From Thraustochytrium sp. TN22 (taxonomy: Eukaryota > Sar > Bigyra > Thraustochytrida > Thraustochytriidae): a stretch of DNA of 64,000 nt. Within the stretch, counting starts at the first letter, position 1. Every line of letters starts with the position of its first letter. The DNA lies in assembly GCA_013306675.1 (NCBI GenBank), contig JABLUY010000021.1, positions 160,340 to 224,339 of the forward strand, written 5' to 3'. Both the position numbers and the translations under genes were made by a program. Below are positions 1 through 9,249 of this stretch, piece after piece. A model generated the notes under the pieces. The model did no database searches. It had not been told where the DNA came from and saw only the letters and a program-made list of their open reading frames with translations.

Positions 1-78
1 TCTTTCTGACACTGCTACGAGCGGGGAGGAAGTTGATATCGTTCTTTCTGACACTGCTACGAGCGGGGAGGAAGTTGA
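1..78. repeat. Two-copy 36-bp direct repeat
   Basis: Bases 1-36 and 43-78 are identical by eye and are separated by the hexamer tatcgt, so the period is 42. The array touches the window edge and may extend to the left. It lies just beyond the 3' end of the minus-strand GTPase gene, so it is probably 3'-flanking or UTR sequence. Confidence 0.9.
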
Positions 79-140
79 GGTGCTTGCAAAAGGCAGCGCA
101 GCGCGCTCTCGTCCTCCTGGTGCTCTCTTCCCTTTTGTCA

Positions 141-1808
141 TCAGTAGAAAGACGAAGAAGTGGTGATTGCTGGCTGGGCCTCACGGCGCAGCGAAGGCAC
201 GTGGTCGTTGATGATCTCGTCGATAGAGCGTAGACCGCGCGCAGGGACGCGGGGCAAATTGGCGACGCCAATGGTCTGCAGCGCCGACTTGACGTGGGGC
301 CGCACGCGAATCCACAGGCTCTCCACGAAGTGATCCCGGTCATTGAGCTCCTTGACGTAGACGCGGCGAAAGAGGTCGTCCAAGTAGGAGTCCTGCGCCA
401 TACGCGCGGCCTTCTGCTGAAGCAAGTGGTTCGCGTAGAGATAAACGCCAGCGGCGCCGGCCAGACTCGAAGCGGACAGCGTGAGCGAAAAGCCCCAGAT
501 GGAGGGCGCCAGGTAAATGGCGGCGAGAGAGACGAGGTTGCCGCCAAGGCCGACGCCGAGCGCCGTAAGCGTGCTGCGGCGCTTGTCGCTGTGGAACTCG
601 ACGCGCAGCAGCTCGAGCATCTCCATGTGCATGCGCAGCAGGCGCGCCGAGTCGTAAAGGTGCGTGATCATGTTGTCGATGCGCCGGTCTGGTGCGCGCA
701 GCACCTCGTCAATGACGTCTTGGCGCGTGGCCTCGAGGTCCTGCAGCGATGACTTCCACGAGAGCTCCGGGCTAACCGCGTTGAAGTCGGGCGCCTCGCG
801 GTGCTGGTCCTGGAACTGCAGCGTGCGGCCGGCGTTGCCCTTGTCCATGGTGACGGGCGTGTACATGGTGTAGATACGCGGCAGGTCCTTGCGCGGGATG
901 ACCTTGGAAAGGTTCCAGCAGAGCGAGCCGTAGGCGCGCGCGAAGTCGTGAATCTTCTTGAACTGGTCCACCTTGTTGAGCACAATGTGCAGCTTGTGGT
1001 CCATGCCGGCGAGCGAGTTCGTGAGCACCGAGAGCGTCTCGCCCGTGGTGCCGGGCTTGTCTGGGTCGAAGAAAAGCAGGATCACGTCGGCACGCTCCGC
1101 GAACCACCGCGTGACGCCCTCGAAGTCATAGCCGCGGTCGTTGCGGCTCGGGTCCACATTGGCGTAGGTGACGCTGTCCACCGGGCTGTCAATCATGCCA
1201 GGGCTGTCCACCAGCATGAGGTCCTGCACGCGCAGGTCCTTGCGGATCTTGACGTGCGTGTGGTGGATGAGGTTTGGTCCAAAGGCGCGCAGGCCGGCGA
1301 ATCCCATATCCGGGCTGCCCACCAGCGTTGGCCCGTCCTGGTCCATGTCACCCTGACCCGGCACGATGATGGTGAAGCCATCATCTGTGGGCGCCACGCC
1401 AGTGTTTTGCACGCGGCGCTCCAGCACGTGGTTGATGAAGGAGCTCTTGCCCGAGGAATGGTTGCCAAGCAGAAACACGAACGGCAGGGGTGTACGCGCC
1501 ATGTTGGTCTCCAGCGGCCCGTGGAACTGCTCGTTTAGCGGGCCCAGCGTGCCGCGCACCAGCGCCTCCGTCCTGCTGTTCACATGCTGCGTCAGGCCCT
1601 TGCCGCTTTTAGCCTCGGTTGCCTCCGCCTCGCTCGACGAGCTCGACCCGCTCCACAGCCGCAGCGCCCGCCGCTGCGCCACATGGCCCGGCGCCAGCCT
1701 CACCGTACGCGTTGCGCGTGTCGCGTGTGCCAAGCCAGCCGCGCCAGCCGCGCCGGCTGCGCCAGCCGCGCCGGCCGCGCCGGCCGCGCGCCCAACCGCC
1801 CGCCGCAT
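141..1808 (-). CDS. EHD/sarcalumenin-like dynamin-family GTPase, probably organelle-targeted
   Basis: A 555-residue GTPase of the EHD/dynamin class, a family that binds GTP and remodels or tethers membranes. The P-loop GNHSSGKSS is near residue 114, the G3 motif DSPGM near 200 and the G4 motif NKVD near 277. The stretch RGYDFEGV..WFAERAD.ILLFFD after G3 is characteristic of EHD proteins and sarcalumenin. There is no C-terminal EH domain. Instead a hydrophobic hairpin (about residues 418-460, two possible membrane segments) precedes a short basic/polar tail. The N-terminus is rich in Arg and Ala with an AAG-repeat run, which resembles a mitochondrial or plastid presequence; targeting is inferred. 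The start is an ATG on the complement at 1808. No intron is needed. The family call is firm; substrate membrane and compartment are unknown. Confidence 0.85.
   Translation of the reverse strand: MRRAVGRAAGAAGAAGAAGAAGAAGLAHATRATRTVRLAPGHVAQRRALRLWSGSSSSSEAEATEAKSGKGLTQHVNSRTEALVRGTLGPLNEQFHGPLETNMARTPLPFVFLLGNHSSGKSSFINHVLERRVQNTGVAPTDDGFTIIVPGQGDMDQDGPTLVGSPDMGFAGLRAFGPNLIHHTHVKIRKDLRVQDLMLVDSPGMIDSPVDSVTYANVDPSRNDRGYDFEGVTRWFAERADVILLFFDPDKPGTTGETLSVLTNSLAGMDHKLHIVLNKVDQFKKIHDFARAYGSLCWNLSKVIPRKDLPRIYTMYTPVTMDKGNAGRTLQFQDQHREAPDFNAVSPELSWKSSLQDLEATRQDVIDEVLRAPDRRIDNMITHLYDSARLLRMHMEMLELLRVEFHSDKRRSTLTALGVGLGGNLVSLAAIYLAPSIWGFSLTLSASSLAGAAGVYLYANHLLQQKAARMAQDSYLDDLFRRVYVKELNDRDHFVESLWIRVRPHVKSALQTIGVANLPRVPARGLRSIDEIINDHVPSLRREAQPAITTSSSFY
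1735..1797. repeat. GCC/GCG-rich trinucleotide-like repeat inside the N-terminal coding region
   Basis: An imperfect run of gccagccgcgcc-type units encodes the Ala-Ala-Gly repeat of the GTPase presequence. Such runs commonly vary in length between alleles. Confidence 0.7.
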
Positions 1809-2482
1809 CGTCGTCGCGTGCTTGCTTTGTTCTGGCTTTGGTAGACATGGTGATGCTCATCGCTCAAGATCATCAGCACCAGCGCCAGCAGCGGCGGAGC
1901 TGCCGGCCCGGTAGTGGTAACTTAGCTGTCGAGAAAAGAGGCCGTGACGACCACGACACGACGGCAGGCTGCCGCCGCTTGCGAGCAAGGCAATTCAGGC
2001 GAGCTGCTCAGACCACCGCATTGGCTCGCTTCTGAAGTTTACGTTCATCCAGTGCCCTCGACGGAAACTTGAAAATTACGGCTTGCTTCCAGGCCTACAT
2101 ACAGCTCGCAAGCTGCTCTCACGCGTCGCATCATTACATTATCATCAACGTCGTCGTCAGGGCCATTCGTATTCGTCACATCATCATATCCCAATCACAC
2201 CTCTATGCTTACTCGTATCCGCCTACCACGCGGGGGTCCCTCGGTGACGCCCGGCACAGGGGGCACTAAAGCGTATTAAGAGGGTACTTTACTCCCGATT
2301 TGCTCCAAAAAAGTGGCCTAGAGTCTGGCGAAGTTAGTTCCGCATTCGATCAAAAACGCAGCGATGGGGCCGAGCTTGAAGAGGCCCACTCGAAGCGACC
2401 CAAGGCTCCTGCCCCCTATTCATTTTGGCCGAAGGCGTGGTGGTTAGGATGAGATGAGCTCGGCAGTTCGCCCAGAGCGGCT
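1809..2482. other. Intergenic region, no gene seen
   Basis: About 0.67 kb upstream of the GTPase gene. Its base composition is lower in GC (about 2040-2350) than the flanking genes. I see no tRNA, no conserved ORF and no clear promoter motif. Confidence 0.5.
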
Positions 2483-4320
2483 TTGGGGGGAGCTCGCGCG
2501 CGACTTCGTCGCGGAGCGCGCTGGAGCCGCAGGCGCTGCGGCGCGCGGCTGCAGGCGGCCCTGGCGGGTGCCTTGTGCCTGCTCTCAGCTCGCACGCCCC
2601 TGCCGCAGCGCTTGGACGTGGAGTCGGGCCCGCACTGCGACATCATGGCATCGGCGAGGCCTAACCACCGCGTGGAGGACGACAGCGACAGCGACAGCGA
2701 CAGCGAGTTCGTGCCCCTGGACAAGCGGGACACAGGGGACGAAGACGAAGAAGGAGAGGAGCTTGGCGACGAGGATGCTCGTGCTGAGGCCGCTGCGCAG
2801 CAAGACTTCGAAGACATACTTGCGTTGGTCGACGAACCGACGCGTGGTGCGAGTGCATGTTCGAGGTCGGCCTCATTCAGCACAAGACCGTTCCGGGGCT
2901 CGCAGTCTCGCCGGATGGAGTCGCTCGCGTCCGGCTTCCAGGCGCGGAGTGCGACGCATCGTCAGTACTATGCAGCGTCGAGATCAAGACGCGCGTCGCG
3001 CCTGGAGGCGCGGTAGACGCACGTATCGTGAGCACCCAGATGAACACGTGGGGGACGAGACTTGGTGGAAGGCCATACCTGCCGAGCACCGCGCGCAAGT
3101 CTTGCACCAAGCTGTGGTCCTCCAAATCGATCACGTGCTCTACGTTGCTGCCAGCACGAGTTCGTGTTTGTACGCCTGCCTCGTTGAAGTGCCTCCGGAC
3201 GCCCGGCTCGCCATGGAGCGCGCTCTGAAACCGTGGGCGGACAAGCTCACGACATGGGCGCACCAGAGCATCGACAGCGGGTGCGCCGCCCAAGCCACCT
3301 GCCATCTTCGGCGAGGAGGAGGGGGCGGTGCTGAGCTCGCACTTCCGGCTGTGGCGCGCCATGCGCAAGCTTGTCGCTCTGAAGGGGCCCATGCGGCCCG
3401 TGCATGTCATCAAGTGCTTACCGCAGGAGCTATACAACGTCGCAAAGGGCGGCGTCGACGGAAGCACACAGTACGTGGAGCAGATCACCAACACGCAGTG
3501 CATGAATCTGAGCTGCGACCAGAACATCGCGTTGCGCACGTACAAGCAGCTCGTTGTCAACGCCATCGTGGTCTACCGCTACTTACAGGCTGCGAGGAAG
3601 AGCAACCTCGAAGACAGCGACGGGCTAAAGGCCCTCCGCGACAAGGTGAACCGCTCTGAAGCGCTCAGCACTGTCTCGTTCCGCCTCACTGTCGACATGG
3701 TCCGTCACGTCTACAGGAGCAGGCAGCTCGATACGGCGCAGGTGGAGTTCAACATGCAGCCAAGCATGCCCAAGCCCACTGGGCTCACCAGGGAAGCGGC
3801 GAGGGACCTCGTGACCGCCGGTAAGCGCAAGCGAACCCCCGAGTTGCAGAAGTTCTTCAACCACGGCCAAGCCCGCGACATCCGCCTCGATGCCGCACTG
3901 CAACATGACTCAGAGGCAGCGGGAAAGGCATCCTTCAACGCCAACAACAAGAGGATTCCCGCCAAGCGGCTCTGCGTCATCTGCGGCAAGCAAACGCACC
4001 GTCGTTGCACCATCTGCGGTGTGCCTCTGCACGTGTTCATGAGAAAGAATGAACGCACAACCTGCTTTTCCAAGTGGCACACGCGCGTGCGCGTCGAGCC
4101 TCACGAAGGCTTCAAGAAGCGCAAGACAAACGTCAACGGAACACCTTCGCCCATTTGCCTCGATCATGTCGATTCGAGCAGCGCCAGTGCCTCGTCCGGT
4201 ACCCCTACAGCGCAGAGCAGGAACGACCACGTAGCCCAAGCCAGCTACACCGACACCCCATCAAGCCATAGTTCAAGATCCTCTCGCAGCAGCCTCAGCA
4301 CGAGTCCATCGTGCCCTTGA
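2483..4320 (+). pseudogene. Frameshifted YqaJ-type nuclease / piggyBac-like mobile-element relic
   Basis: A protein can be followed only by switching frame three times. Frame 2 (to about 2870) gives an acidic N-terminus. Frame 1 (about 2830-3050) contains GLAVSPDGV followed by CSVEIKT, the SPDG and E-x-K hallmarks of YqaJ/lambda-exonuclease-like nucleases. Frame 3 (about 3050-3290) continues with QVLHQAVVLQIDHVLYVAAS, which fits the YqaJ C-terminal half. Frame 1 from about 3301 to 4320 has KGGVDGSTQY and RTYKQLVVNAIVVYR, resembling the region after the catalytic core of piggyBac transposases. It ends in a zinc-ribbon-like motif, CVICGKQTHRRCTICGVPL followed by CF..WH. One shift lies at a run of five G near 3053. 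Neighbouring ORFs of thousands of codons are intact, which argues for decay rather than sequencing error. No terminal inverted repeats or TTAA duplication were identified. Confidence 0.6.
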
Positions 4321-4575
4321 TGCAGCCCAAGTTGGCCTCAGCATCCGCACAGGCCAGTCGGAAGTGACCAACACTTTACGCTTCCATACAAACCCAGTAG
4401 TTGAAAGTTCCAAAAATGATTAGAATCATGATAGCAACAGGTCAGTCGAGCGCAAGCAGGAGAGCCGATTTACTAGGGATAATATGGCTATCCTGATTAA
4501 ACTCCGTCTAGGGCGATGGGATTGGGATATTATAAGTACCATGGTAGTGCTTCACAAGCGAAGGGAAAGGTCTCG

Positions 4576-7047
4576 TCAGGCCTTGGGCTCGGGAGGGTGG
4601 CCTGGGAATGCAATCAAGATACTCCGAACGTGGGCCTCCCAGTCCAGGTCCTTGGGCGGGTCCGTGAGCGCGAGCTTCACCCATGGCTCGGACTCGTTGA
4701 CGTGCAGCATGCGCTCGGGATGAATGTAGACGCTCTCAATCGTGTCCAGCAGAGGCTGCACCTGCTGAGGGTCCTTGCCCTGGAAGATGACGTGCTGGAG
4801 CCAAACGGACCAGCGCGGGAGGAAGACGCGTTGCACAAGGTCGCCTGAAAGGCGCGAGGCATAGGAATGTAGGAGCGCGGTCTTGTCGGACCAGATGGTG
4901 TACAGCGCGCGCAGGTCGGCGAGCTCAGCCTCGGAGACGAAGGAGGCATCCACGGAGTCGGGGGCGTTGGCCCACATCCAGTGCGACTGGAGCAGAGAGC
5001 CAAGCATGCGGCCAGTGCGCAAGATGATCTCAGCCTGCTGAATGGCGCCAACCTTGATGCTGCGCTTGTTCATGCGCTCCATGCGCGCCGAGGCCTGCTC
5101 GGCGGCATCGCAGAGCACCTGACGAGCAAAGCTGATGACATCGTATTTGTAGACCTGGGCGGCGAAGAGTTGGGGCTGCTTGGAGGTGCCAACATCGGCG
5201 AGCAGTTTTGCGCAGTGACGAAACTCCTTGTCGTCATAGCGGAAGCTGGTGGGCTGGAACTCAGCGCGGCGCAGGCCAAATGCCGGCCGGAGCTCAAGCA
5301 CGCACTTGGTGTTGCCCAGGCCAACAAAGTACTTGGGACGGCTGTACGCGGTCTGCAAGGCGCAGAGCCAGGCGTCGGAGAGCGCCTCGTTGCGCGCAGA
5401 CGGCCAGGGCCCGAGCTGGTAGCGCGACTGCGCCCATGCGCGCATCCAGAGCTCGATGGGCTCATTTGCCACGTGCTCCCAGGCGAGGTCCAGCACGTGG
5501 TGGTAGATCACCTCGTTCTGCTCGATGCCCTCCATGCTGATGCCGATGCCCTCGACGCTGCCCTCCGTGAGCGCCTTGGTCATCTTCTCCGCGACAAGGC
5601 TCATCTCGCCGGCCATACCCTGTGTACCGCCAAAGTTGTGCAGGTAGGTCCAGATGACGCGGTGCGTCTGCAGCTGCAGACGCTCCCACTGGGCGCGCTT
5701 CTCGCCGCGCAGATCCAGCAGCAGAAGGCGGCTCCGCGGCACGGCGCCCAGCATGTCGTGCACCTTCTTGGGGCTCCAGCTGGCCTCGTCATTGACGGCG
5801 AACCAGAGCTGCATCACGAGCGAGGCGGCCGGGTCCACCTCGTGCGTGGCGACCCACACCGCGCTCAGGCTCTTGCGCGTGTCCGCGTGGCCCGGGCTCA
5901 TCTCGTTAAAGAGGTCGCAGGAGTAAAAGTGCTCCGGCACGAGCGCAAGCTCCTTAGCGTACTCCTTGAGCTGCTCCGCCACAAAGCGCATGGTGATCTG
6001 GCCGGCCTGCGCGTCGCTGGGCTTGATGCGCCGCACCATCGAGTCCGCCTCGCTCCAAAAGCCGGACCAGGCCGAGGCCGCCTCCGTTGAGACAGACTCG
6101 GCCAGCTGCCGCGGCACATGCAGGTTGAAGGTGGGCAGGATGGGCGCAATGCCGAGGTCCGCCATGCGCTGCAAGATGCGGTGCTGCAGGCGCAGCTGCG
6201 CCTCCAGCCAGGCGTCCGACACGGGCGCGCCGATGTGCTGCAGATTGCCCATGCGGTGCCACGACAGGTAGGCGGCGCCCGTGAAGAAGTCCTCGCGCGC
6301 AAAGGGCTTGGGCTGCAGCATCTCGCGCCACACGCGGTCCCAGATGGCCTCCTGCCCAACGTGCGCGAGTGCCAGGTTCACGCCGTGCAGCGCCATCCAA
6401 TCCAGCTCCTGCTCCCAGCGCTCCCAGCCCCAGGTCGACATGCTATAGCTCCAGGTGACCTGGTTCAGGTAGTACCGCTTGCTAGCGCGCGCGCGCACGC
6501 GCCCAGGCCGCGTCGTGACCATGCCCACGCACCGGAGCCCGGACGGCAGCTTCTCGCCGCGCGACGCCCACGACAGGAGGTCCACCCCGCAATCGCGCCG
6601 GTAAAAGTCGGCCATGGCAAAGCTCAGTGCGCTCAGCGAGCTGCCGCGGAAAAGCACGCCCTCGGCGCCCAGGTCGCGCACCTCAAACCAGTCCAGGTCG
6701 CTCGGCGAGCCGTCCAGCGCGCCGCTCTCGTTTAGCTCAAAGCGCAGCTTGGCGCGGTCCAGCGCTGGCGCGCGCCGCTGCGCCAGGGCGCGCAGGCCTT
6801 CCAGGCGCTCTTCCGCGTCAGGAGTCACCTGCGCCACGCGAGGCGCTGCGCCGGCGTGTCGCCGCGGCGGTAAATCGCGCGCGCGCGAGCTCAGCCCCGA
6901 CGGGGGCTGCTGCGACGCCGTGCTTGTGAGCGTTGCTACCCACGCCAAGCACACCACCGCCGCCACCGTCACCGCGCACAGCGCCGCCACCGGCCAGCGC
7001 GGAGCCCCCGCGCCGCGCCACGCCGGCCGCCGCGCCCGCGCGCCCAT
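4576..7047 (-). CDS. NAGLU: Alpha-N-acetylglucosaminidase (glycoside hydrolase family 89)
   Basis: An 823-residue homologue of lysosomal alpha-N-acetylglucosaminidase, which removes terminal alpha-linked GlcNAc (heparan sulfate in animals; the substrate here is unknown). A basic cytoplasmic stub and one hydrophobic segment (about residues 20-40) form a signal peptide or signal anchor, placing the enzyme in the secretory/lysosomal lumen. The GH89 core is clear: WSYSMSTWGWERWEQELDWM, HRMGNLQ, and two motifs carrying the expected catalytic acids. These are DLFNEM (Glu near 382) and SMEGIEQNEV (first Glu near 504), corresponding to Glu316 and Glu446 of the human enzyme. LHNFGGTQGM is also conserved. 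The ATG is on the complement at 7047 and the gene is intronless. It is longer than human NAGLU because of an extended N-terminus. It faces the tRNA and WRKY19-like gene across a divergent intergenic region. Confidence 0.93.
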   Translation of the reverse strand: MGARARRPAWRGAGAPRWPVAALCAVTVAAVVCLAWVATLTSTASQQPPSGLSSRARDLPPRRHAGAAPRVAQVTPDAEERLEGLRALAQRRAPALDRAKLRFELNESGALDGSPSDLDWFEVRDLGAEGVLFRGSSLSALSFAMADFYRRDCGVDLLSWASRGEKLPSGLRCVGMVTTRPGRVRARASKRYYLNQVTWSYSMSTWGWERWEQELDWMALHGVNLALAHVGQEAIWDRVWREMLQPKPFAREDFFTGAAYLSWHRMGNLQHIGAPVSDAWLEAQLRLQHRILQRMADLGIAPILPTFNLHVPRQLAESVSTEAASAWSGFWSEADSMVRRIKPSDAQAGQITMRFVAEQLKEYAKELALVPEHFYSCDLFNEMSPGHADTRKSLSAVWVATHEVDPAASLVMQLWFAVNDEASWSPKKVHDMLGAVPRSRLLLLDLRGEKRAQWERLQLQTHRVIWTYLHNFGGTQGMAGEMSLVAEKMTKALTEGSVEGIGISMEGIEQNEVIYHHVLDLAWEHVANEPIELWMRAWAQSRYQLGPWPSARNEALSDAWLCALQTAYSRPKYFVGLGNTKCVLELRPAFGLRRAEFQPTSFRYDDKEFRHCAKLLADVGTSKQPQLFAAQVYKYDVISFARQVLCDAAEQASARMERMNKRSIKVGAIQQAEIILRTGRMLGSLLQSHWMWANAPDSVDASFVSEAELADLRALYTIWSDKTALLHSYASRLSGDLVQRVFLPRWSVWLQHVIFQGKDPQQVQPLLDTIESVYIHPERMLHVNESEPWVKLALTDPPKDLDWEAHVRSILIAFPGHPPEPKA

Positions 7048-7648
7048 CTTGCCGCCTGCCCGCGCGCGCGCAGCCGCGCCGCGCCGCCAAACCGCTTTAC
7101 GCCTGCCAGCGTAAAGCTATTCGGCGGCACCCTGGTCTTGAAGGTGGCTGCGCTGGGAGGCAGGTAGCGTACAGGCAGGCACAGCGTCGGCGGCGCCGGC
7201 CGACCACCGCGACCACGACTCGCAGCTTAGCTGAGCTGCCCGCGCCGATGCGCTTCCCCGCCTCACGCTCGGGTTGCGATGCAGGAGCCGGCCTGCACGC
7301 CGCCCCGCTCGGACCGCAAAACCACGCGACGAAGCGGAGCCGAGACGGGCCGAGACGTGACGAGGCGAGACGAGACGAGAAGAGACGAGACGAGACAAAG
7401 AGGAGCCGCGCGAGACCGGCTCACTATCAAGGACCAGCTCGAGGCGGACCACTGCACGTAACACCCAGTGTCACCCACCGCGCAAACATGGACCAAACAT
7501 GGCCTTCTGCCACTGCCAGTCCCTGTCAGAGAGGAGGCTTCTTGCCCCGAGTCCCTCGACTCTGCAGGCTGCCGGAGATACGCCCGCCACCGCACGGCCC
7601 GCGGTATATGGCTCCGGCTAGACCCTAGCCAGGGGGTAGGACTGATTA
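7048..7648. other. Divergent upstream region of the NAGLU gene
   Basis: No supported gene. It contains a purine-rich run of gacgagacgaga-type units at about 7362-7400 and is likely to hold the NAGLU promoter and 5' UTR. No defined promoter element could be assigned. Confidence 0.5.
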
Positions 7649-7656
7649 GGACTGAT
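7637..7656 (+). repeat. Perfect 10-bp tandem repeat at the tRNA 5' end
   Basis: The decamer taggactgat occurs at 7637-7646 and again at 7647-7656. The second copy supplies the first seven bases of the tRNA acceptor stem (7649-7655), so a decoy acceptor 5' strand lies ten bases upstream. Confidence 0.9.
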
Positions 7657-7755
7657 GCCGGAGTGGTCTAACGGGTTGGACTTGAAGGCTGGGGTAATCT
7701 CTAGCCTCGTGATCCAATGGCCTCGGCCGCGGGAGTTCGAACCTCCCTCAGTTCG
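7649..7755 (+). tRNA. trnS-UGA: tRNA-Ser(UGA) with a ~25-nt intron
   Basis: The cloverleaf folds by hand. The acceptor 5' strand GGACTGA (7649-7655) pairs with TCAGTTC (7748-7754) over seven pairs including one G-U. The D stem is CCG/CGG. The anticodon stem is TTGGA (7676-7680) with TCCAA (7713-7717). The anticodon loop has U33 followed by TGA at 7683-7685, reading UCA (Ser). A 25-nt intron occupies 7687-7711, in the usual position after base 37. A long variable arm follows, as expected for type II tRNA-Ser, then the T arm GGGAG-TTCGAAC-CTCCC. The discriminator base at 7755 is G, the serine identity base. Internal promoters are present: an A box TGGTCTAACGG at 7664-7674 and a B-box-like sequence around 7735-7745. 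Confidence 0.93.
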
Positions 7756-7784
7756 ATAGACCCCGACTGTGACGGTTGGGGCAC

Positions 7785-7793
7785 TTTTTTTTT
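7785..7793 (+). terminator. RNA polymerase III T-run terminator of the tRNA
   Basis: Nine consecutive T on the sense strand, 29 nt after the discriminator base, are a strong Pol III stop. It is the longest T-run near the tRNA. Confidence 0.85.
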
Positions 7794-8731
7794 CCTCCTG
7801 CATCGTGTGGCAACCAGCAATAAGTTACCACGCGACCTTCTGGCTGACCGTGGATGATCATCAGCCAGACGCCGGTGCTGGCCTATCGCCTCGCCTCCCT
7901 GACAGGCTTCTCATTTTATAAAAGCTGGCAGCGGACACACCGGCTGCCTCACGGCGGGCCGGGCGGAGTACCTCAGCTGGCAGCTAGCTGGCTTGCCGCT
8001 GGCCTGACTCGGACATGATGGCATGACAGGCGCCAGCCACAGCTCGCACTGTCAGCGTCAGCAGAGGGAGGCAGTCCAAGTCGGAGGCAAGCGACGTTTT
8101 CTCACGTTTGTTACGTCTCACGCGCCGATTGCGCCGCGCCTTTCGCGCCTTTCGCGATCGCTACAAGCTAAGAGAGCTAGCTCTGAGTTAAAGCGCGCGC
8201 CCCTGCTGCGCCTGCGCTCTTCTCGCCTCGCGGCTCGCCGCAGCGGGCCTCGAATGGCACCTCGACTTGCCCCACCGGCAAGGCCGAGATCCTAACGGCG
8301 GCGGCGCCCGTTAGCTCGCTCGTCCCCCTCAGGCTCCTCGGAGCCTCGGTCTGCGCCCGCGCGCTCGCGCCGGGCGCGCCCACGCTCGTCGTCGCTGGGC
8401 TCTGCGGGCCTCTCCCGCTCGCTGGGCGCTCCCGCTCGCCGTGCGCCCTGGGCTCGCGCGTGTTCGCCGCGCCGGGGCGGGCGCGAGCGCCGGGCGGCTT
8501 GCCAACTAACTAACTGGCGGGACTCGAAGCGCTCGAAGCGCGGCCAGAAAGGGGGAAAAGGGCGCCGCGCAAGGGACCTGCAGGGCGCAGAAAGGGCAGC
8601 AAGAGCGGGGAAAGGGCGCGAGCGGCCAAAAAAGGGGAGGAAAGCGCGGAGCGAGCGTCCGCCTCGTTCGAATCGATCGATCGCCCGCGGCGGCGCATCC
8701 AAGTTCGAATCGCGGCGGCGGCGCGGCCTGC

Positions 8732-8762
<31 letters not shown>

Positions 8763-8790
8763 GCGGCGCGGCGCGGCGCGGCGCGGCGCG
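7794..8790. other. Upstream region of the WRKY19-like gene
   Basis: No supported gene. Two GTTCGAATC-like B-box look-alikes occur (about 8667 and 8702) without tRNA stems. The last 50 bases are (GGC)n then (GGCGC)n running directly into the ATG at 8791. Long minus-strand ORFs here are low-complexity shadows. Confidence 0.5.
8764..8790. repeat. (GGCGC)n pentanucleotide repeat abutting a start codon
   Basis: A nearly perfect ggcgc/gcgcg array ends at the base before ATG 8791, preceded by a GGC triplet run from about 8740. It would lie in the 5' UTR or core promoter. Confidence 0.85.
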
Positions 8791-9212
8791 ATGGCGTCGC
8801 TGGAGCTGCTGCTGCGCGCGGCGAGCGTGAGCGCGCCGGCGAGGGACGGCGCGGGCGGCGCGCGCGGCATGGAGGGGCACGAGGAGGAGGCCGGCGCGCG
8901 CGGCGGCAACGCCAAGCGCGGGAAACGCAAGGCCGCGAGCGCGGCGGGGGGAGGAGCCAAGCGCCCGCGGCAGCAAAAGCAGCAAAAGCAGCAAAAGCAG
9001 CAAAAGCAGCGAGAGCACATGCCGGACCAGGCGCCGGAGAGCGAGGCAGGACCCGCGGACCTGGAGTTGGAGGACCTGGGCCACGCTGACGGTATAGAGA
9101 CGGAGCCGAGCCCGGACGCGGCACCGCCAATGAGCAGCGGCAGCGGGCGAGCGCACGGCAAGGGCGGCAGTGGCCCACGGGCAGCAGACGCCGCCACCCC
9201 CCTTCATGGCAG

Positions 9213-9249
<37 letters not shown>

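Noticed and set aside
8660-8720. tRNA candidates at GTTCGAATC-like B boxes
   Set aside because: The surrounding sequence does not fold into acceptor, D and anticodon stems, so these are chance matches upstream of the WRKY19-like gene.
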